DNA of 26,112 bases, taken from positions 1 through 26,112 of the forward strand of contig JAEEHE010000009.1 in assembly GCA_016280685.1 (NCBI GenBank), read 5' to 3'. The position numbers and the translations under genes are program-made. Below, one piece after another: positions 24,688 to 26,112 of the stretch. Numbering within the stretch: the stretch's first letter is position 1; every line of letters begins with the position of its first letter. Under the pieces are notes generated by a model that had not been told where the DNA came from, made no database searches, and worked only from the letters and a program-made list of their open reading frames with translations. The DNA comes from Caryophanales bacterium (GTDB lineage: Bacteria; Bacillota_I; Bacilli_A; RFN20; CAG-826).

Positions 24688-26112
24688 TAAGACATTTTGC
24701 TTAATGGTGGACTGCTCACGCAATGCGGTAATTAATATTCCTACTTTAAAGAAATTAATTAGAGTACTGCATCAATGTGGTTATAACGCTTTAATGCTAT
24801 ATACCGAAGATACTTATGAAGTGAACGGAGAACCATATTTCGGTCATCTTAGAGGTAGATATACAAAACAAGAGATTAAAGATATTGTTAATTATGCTGA
24901 GCAATATAATATTGAAGTTATTCCTTGCATCCAAGTCTTAGCCCATCTAAATCAAATGTTTTGTTGGCCTATTTATTCAGATGTCCATGATTATGGTGAC
25001 GTCTTATTAGTGAACGAGAAAAAAACATATGACTTAATCGAAAAGATGATTAAGAGCATCAGTGAATGTTTTAAGAGCAAAAAAATTCATTTAGGAATGG
25101 ATGAAGCGACTGCTTTAGGATTAGGAAATAGCAAACATCTTAATGGCGATTTATCAAAAAAAGAATTGTTTTCCATACATTTAAATAAAGTATTAGGAAT
25201 TTGCGATAAATATCATTTAGAGCCTTTGATGTGGAGCGATATGCTATTTAAATTAGCGATGCCTAAAGAAGAGAATTTCTGGTATTCCTTAGATAACAAT
25301 ATCTCTAAAGAGGATTTAAAAAACATTCCACAAAATGTTACACCTATCTATTGGGATTATTATCATGAAGACATAAATTCCTATAAGGGAATGATTGATA
25401 AACATTTCGAAATTAGTAAAGATACATGGTTTGCGGGTGGTATATGGACTTGGACAGGTTTTGTTCCTGCGAATGAATATGCTTTAAAAGTTAGTAAACC
25501 AGCGATGGAAGCGTGTAGAGAAAAACATATCGATAATATCATTATTACCGCTTGGGGTGATGATGGTGCGGAATGCTCGCTCTTTTCTATATTACCAACG
25601 TTATATGCAGCCAAAAGATTTTATGATGGAGAAGAGAATTTAGAAACAATTAAAAAAGAATTTAAAGAAATCTTTGATTTAGATTTCGATGACTTTATGT
25701 CTTTAAGTGATATTAATAACACTGTAAAGACCAAAAGAGTAGATATACATAACCCCTCTAAATATCTTTTATATAACGATCCATTAACTGGAATATTGGA
25801 TTATAAAGTGTCTTTAGAAGATGATGACTATTTCGCTAATATTGCTAAGAGATTTACCGCTTTAGCAGAGAGATTAAAAGATTATGGTTATATTGCTAAT
25901 CATTTATCCAAATTAGCGAGTGTTTTAGAGATTAAAAATTCCTTAGGTGTGAGATTAAGAACTGCCTATAAACATAACGATAAAGAAACTCTAAAACAAT
26001 TAATAGAAAAGATGGATATTCTATTAGTTAGAATCGATGCTTTTATCGATGCTTTTAGAACATCTTGGTATATTGAGAAAAAGACGTTTGGCTTCGATAT
26101 TGAAGAAATCCG
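24680..26112 (+). CDS. GH20 beta-N-acetylhexosaminidase, partial (3' end beyond window)
   Basis: 477 complete codons are seen and the frame is still open at the window edge. The catalytic pair is Asp141-Glu142 in HLGMDEA, the GH20 signature for substrate-assisted catalysis. Other blocks include LMLYTEDTYE, HLRGRYT, IPCIQVLAHL, MWSDML and ITAWGDDGAE, all features of the cytoplasmic GcnA-like (GH20C) subgroup that releases terminal GlcNAc or GalNAc from oligosaccharides. There is no signal peptide. The ATG overlaps the esterase gene by 8 nt, so translation is coupled. It completes an intracellular deacetylation-plus-hexosaminidase pair for imported glycans. Confidence 0.93.
   Translation, partial: MNNKTFCLMVDCSRNAVINIPTLKKLIRVLHQCGYNALMLYTEDTYEVNGEPYFGHLRGRYTKQEIKDIVNYAEQYNIEVIPCIQVLAHLNQMFCWPIYSDVHDYGDVLLVNEKKTYDLIEKMIKSISECFKSKKIHLGMDEATALGLGNSKHLNGDLSKKELFSIHLNKVLGICDKYHLEPLMWSDMLFKLAMPKEENFWYSLDNNISKEDLKNIPQNVTPIYWDYYHEDINSYKGMIDKHFEISKDTWFAGGIWTWTGFVPANEYALKVSKPAMEACREKHIDNIIITAWGDDGAECSLFSILPTLYAAKRFYDGEENLETIKKEFKEIFDLDFDDFMSLSDINNTVKTKRVDIHNPSKYLLYNDPLTGILDYKVSLEDDDYFANIAKRFTALAERLKDYGYIANHLSKLASVLEIKNSLGVRLRTAYKHNDKETLKQLIEKMDILLVRIDAFIDAFRTSWYIEKKTFGFDIEEI

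Noticed and set aside
1..26112. CRISPR arrays, insertion sequences, tRNA or rRNA genes
   Set aside because: No regularly spaced repeats, transposase-like frames, terminal inverted repeats or tRNA cloverleaf sequence were seen by eye on either strand.

Overview
The window is AT-rich DNA from a low-GC, Gram-positive-type bacterium that uses the standard bacterial code: TGA is a stop in at least two genes (14071, 19943) and Trp is TGG. Lys-rich proteins, AGA as the common Arg codon, lipobox lipoproteins, no LPXTG sorting signal and a large outlay on host-glycan genes suggest an uncultured gut member of the Bacilli/Mollicutes-related lineages (RF39-, Acholeplasma- or Erysipelotrichales-like). That placement is inference.

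Region 1 (1-5890, + strand). Two tandem terminators close upstream genes. A clear promoter (251-279) then drives a small lipoprotein, followed by an intervening terminator and a tight run of L-fucose isomerase, a HAD phosphatase with an extra N-terminal segment, a phosphoglucomutase/phosphomannomutase and a cytoplasmic DUF4886 SGNH-type hydrolase. Fuculose kinase and aldolase are not in view.

Region 2 (5891-11419, - strand). A secreted DUF4886 protein with a duplicated C-terminal module lies next to a large secreted beta-rich protein with probable carbohydrate-binding modules. The two share an N-terminal module. Upstream of the second gene is a 10-bp inverted repeat plus a phased direct repeat. 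An aldo-keto reductase follows, ended by its own terminator.

Region 3 (11486-12590, + strand). A GNAT acetyltransferase, probably made from a leaderless mRNA, and a small P-loop kinase.

Region 4 (12600 to the end, + strand). A strong promoter (TTGATA-17-TATAAT) with a palindrome just upstream starts a glycan-uptake operon running off the window: a CUT1 sugar-binding lipoprotein, a TIM-barrel-like lipoprotein, permease 1, an 851-aa surface protein, permease 2, a second TIM-barrel-like lipoprotein, a 415-aa surface protein, a cytoplasmic sialate-O-acetylesterase-like enzyme and a partial cytoplasmic GH20 N-acetylhexosaminidase. Neither permease has an ATPase gene nearby, so a shared ATPase elsewhere is expected. 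The likely scheme is that surface proteins and lipoproteins capture or trim an O-acetylated, GlcNAc/GalNAc-containing host glycan, the ABC importer brings in an oligosaccharide, and intracellular enzymes deacetylate and cleave it. Fucose isomerase and the sugar mutase may handle part of the released sugars.

The most distinctive signal is at the C-termini of the two surface proteins. Both end in an identically spaced 32-residue segment (GCGGS, hydrophobic helix, basic tail) after an acidic Pro/Ser/Thr stalk. It is not LPXTG and looks like a Cys-containing sorting/anchoring signal. Other points of note are two hairpins without T-tracts on either side of the large surface-protein gene, two promoters placed for leaderless transcripts, and permease genes split by a surface-protein gene.
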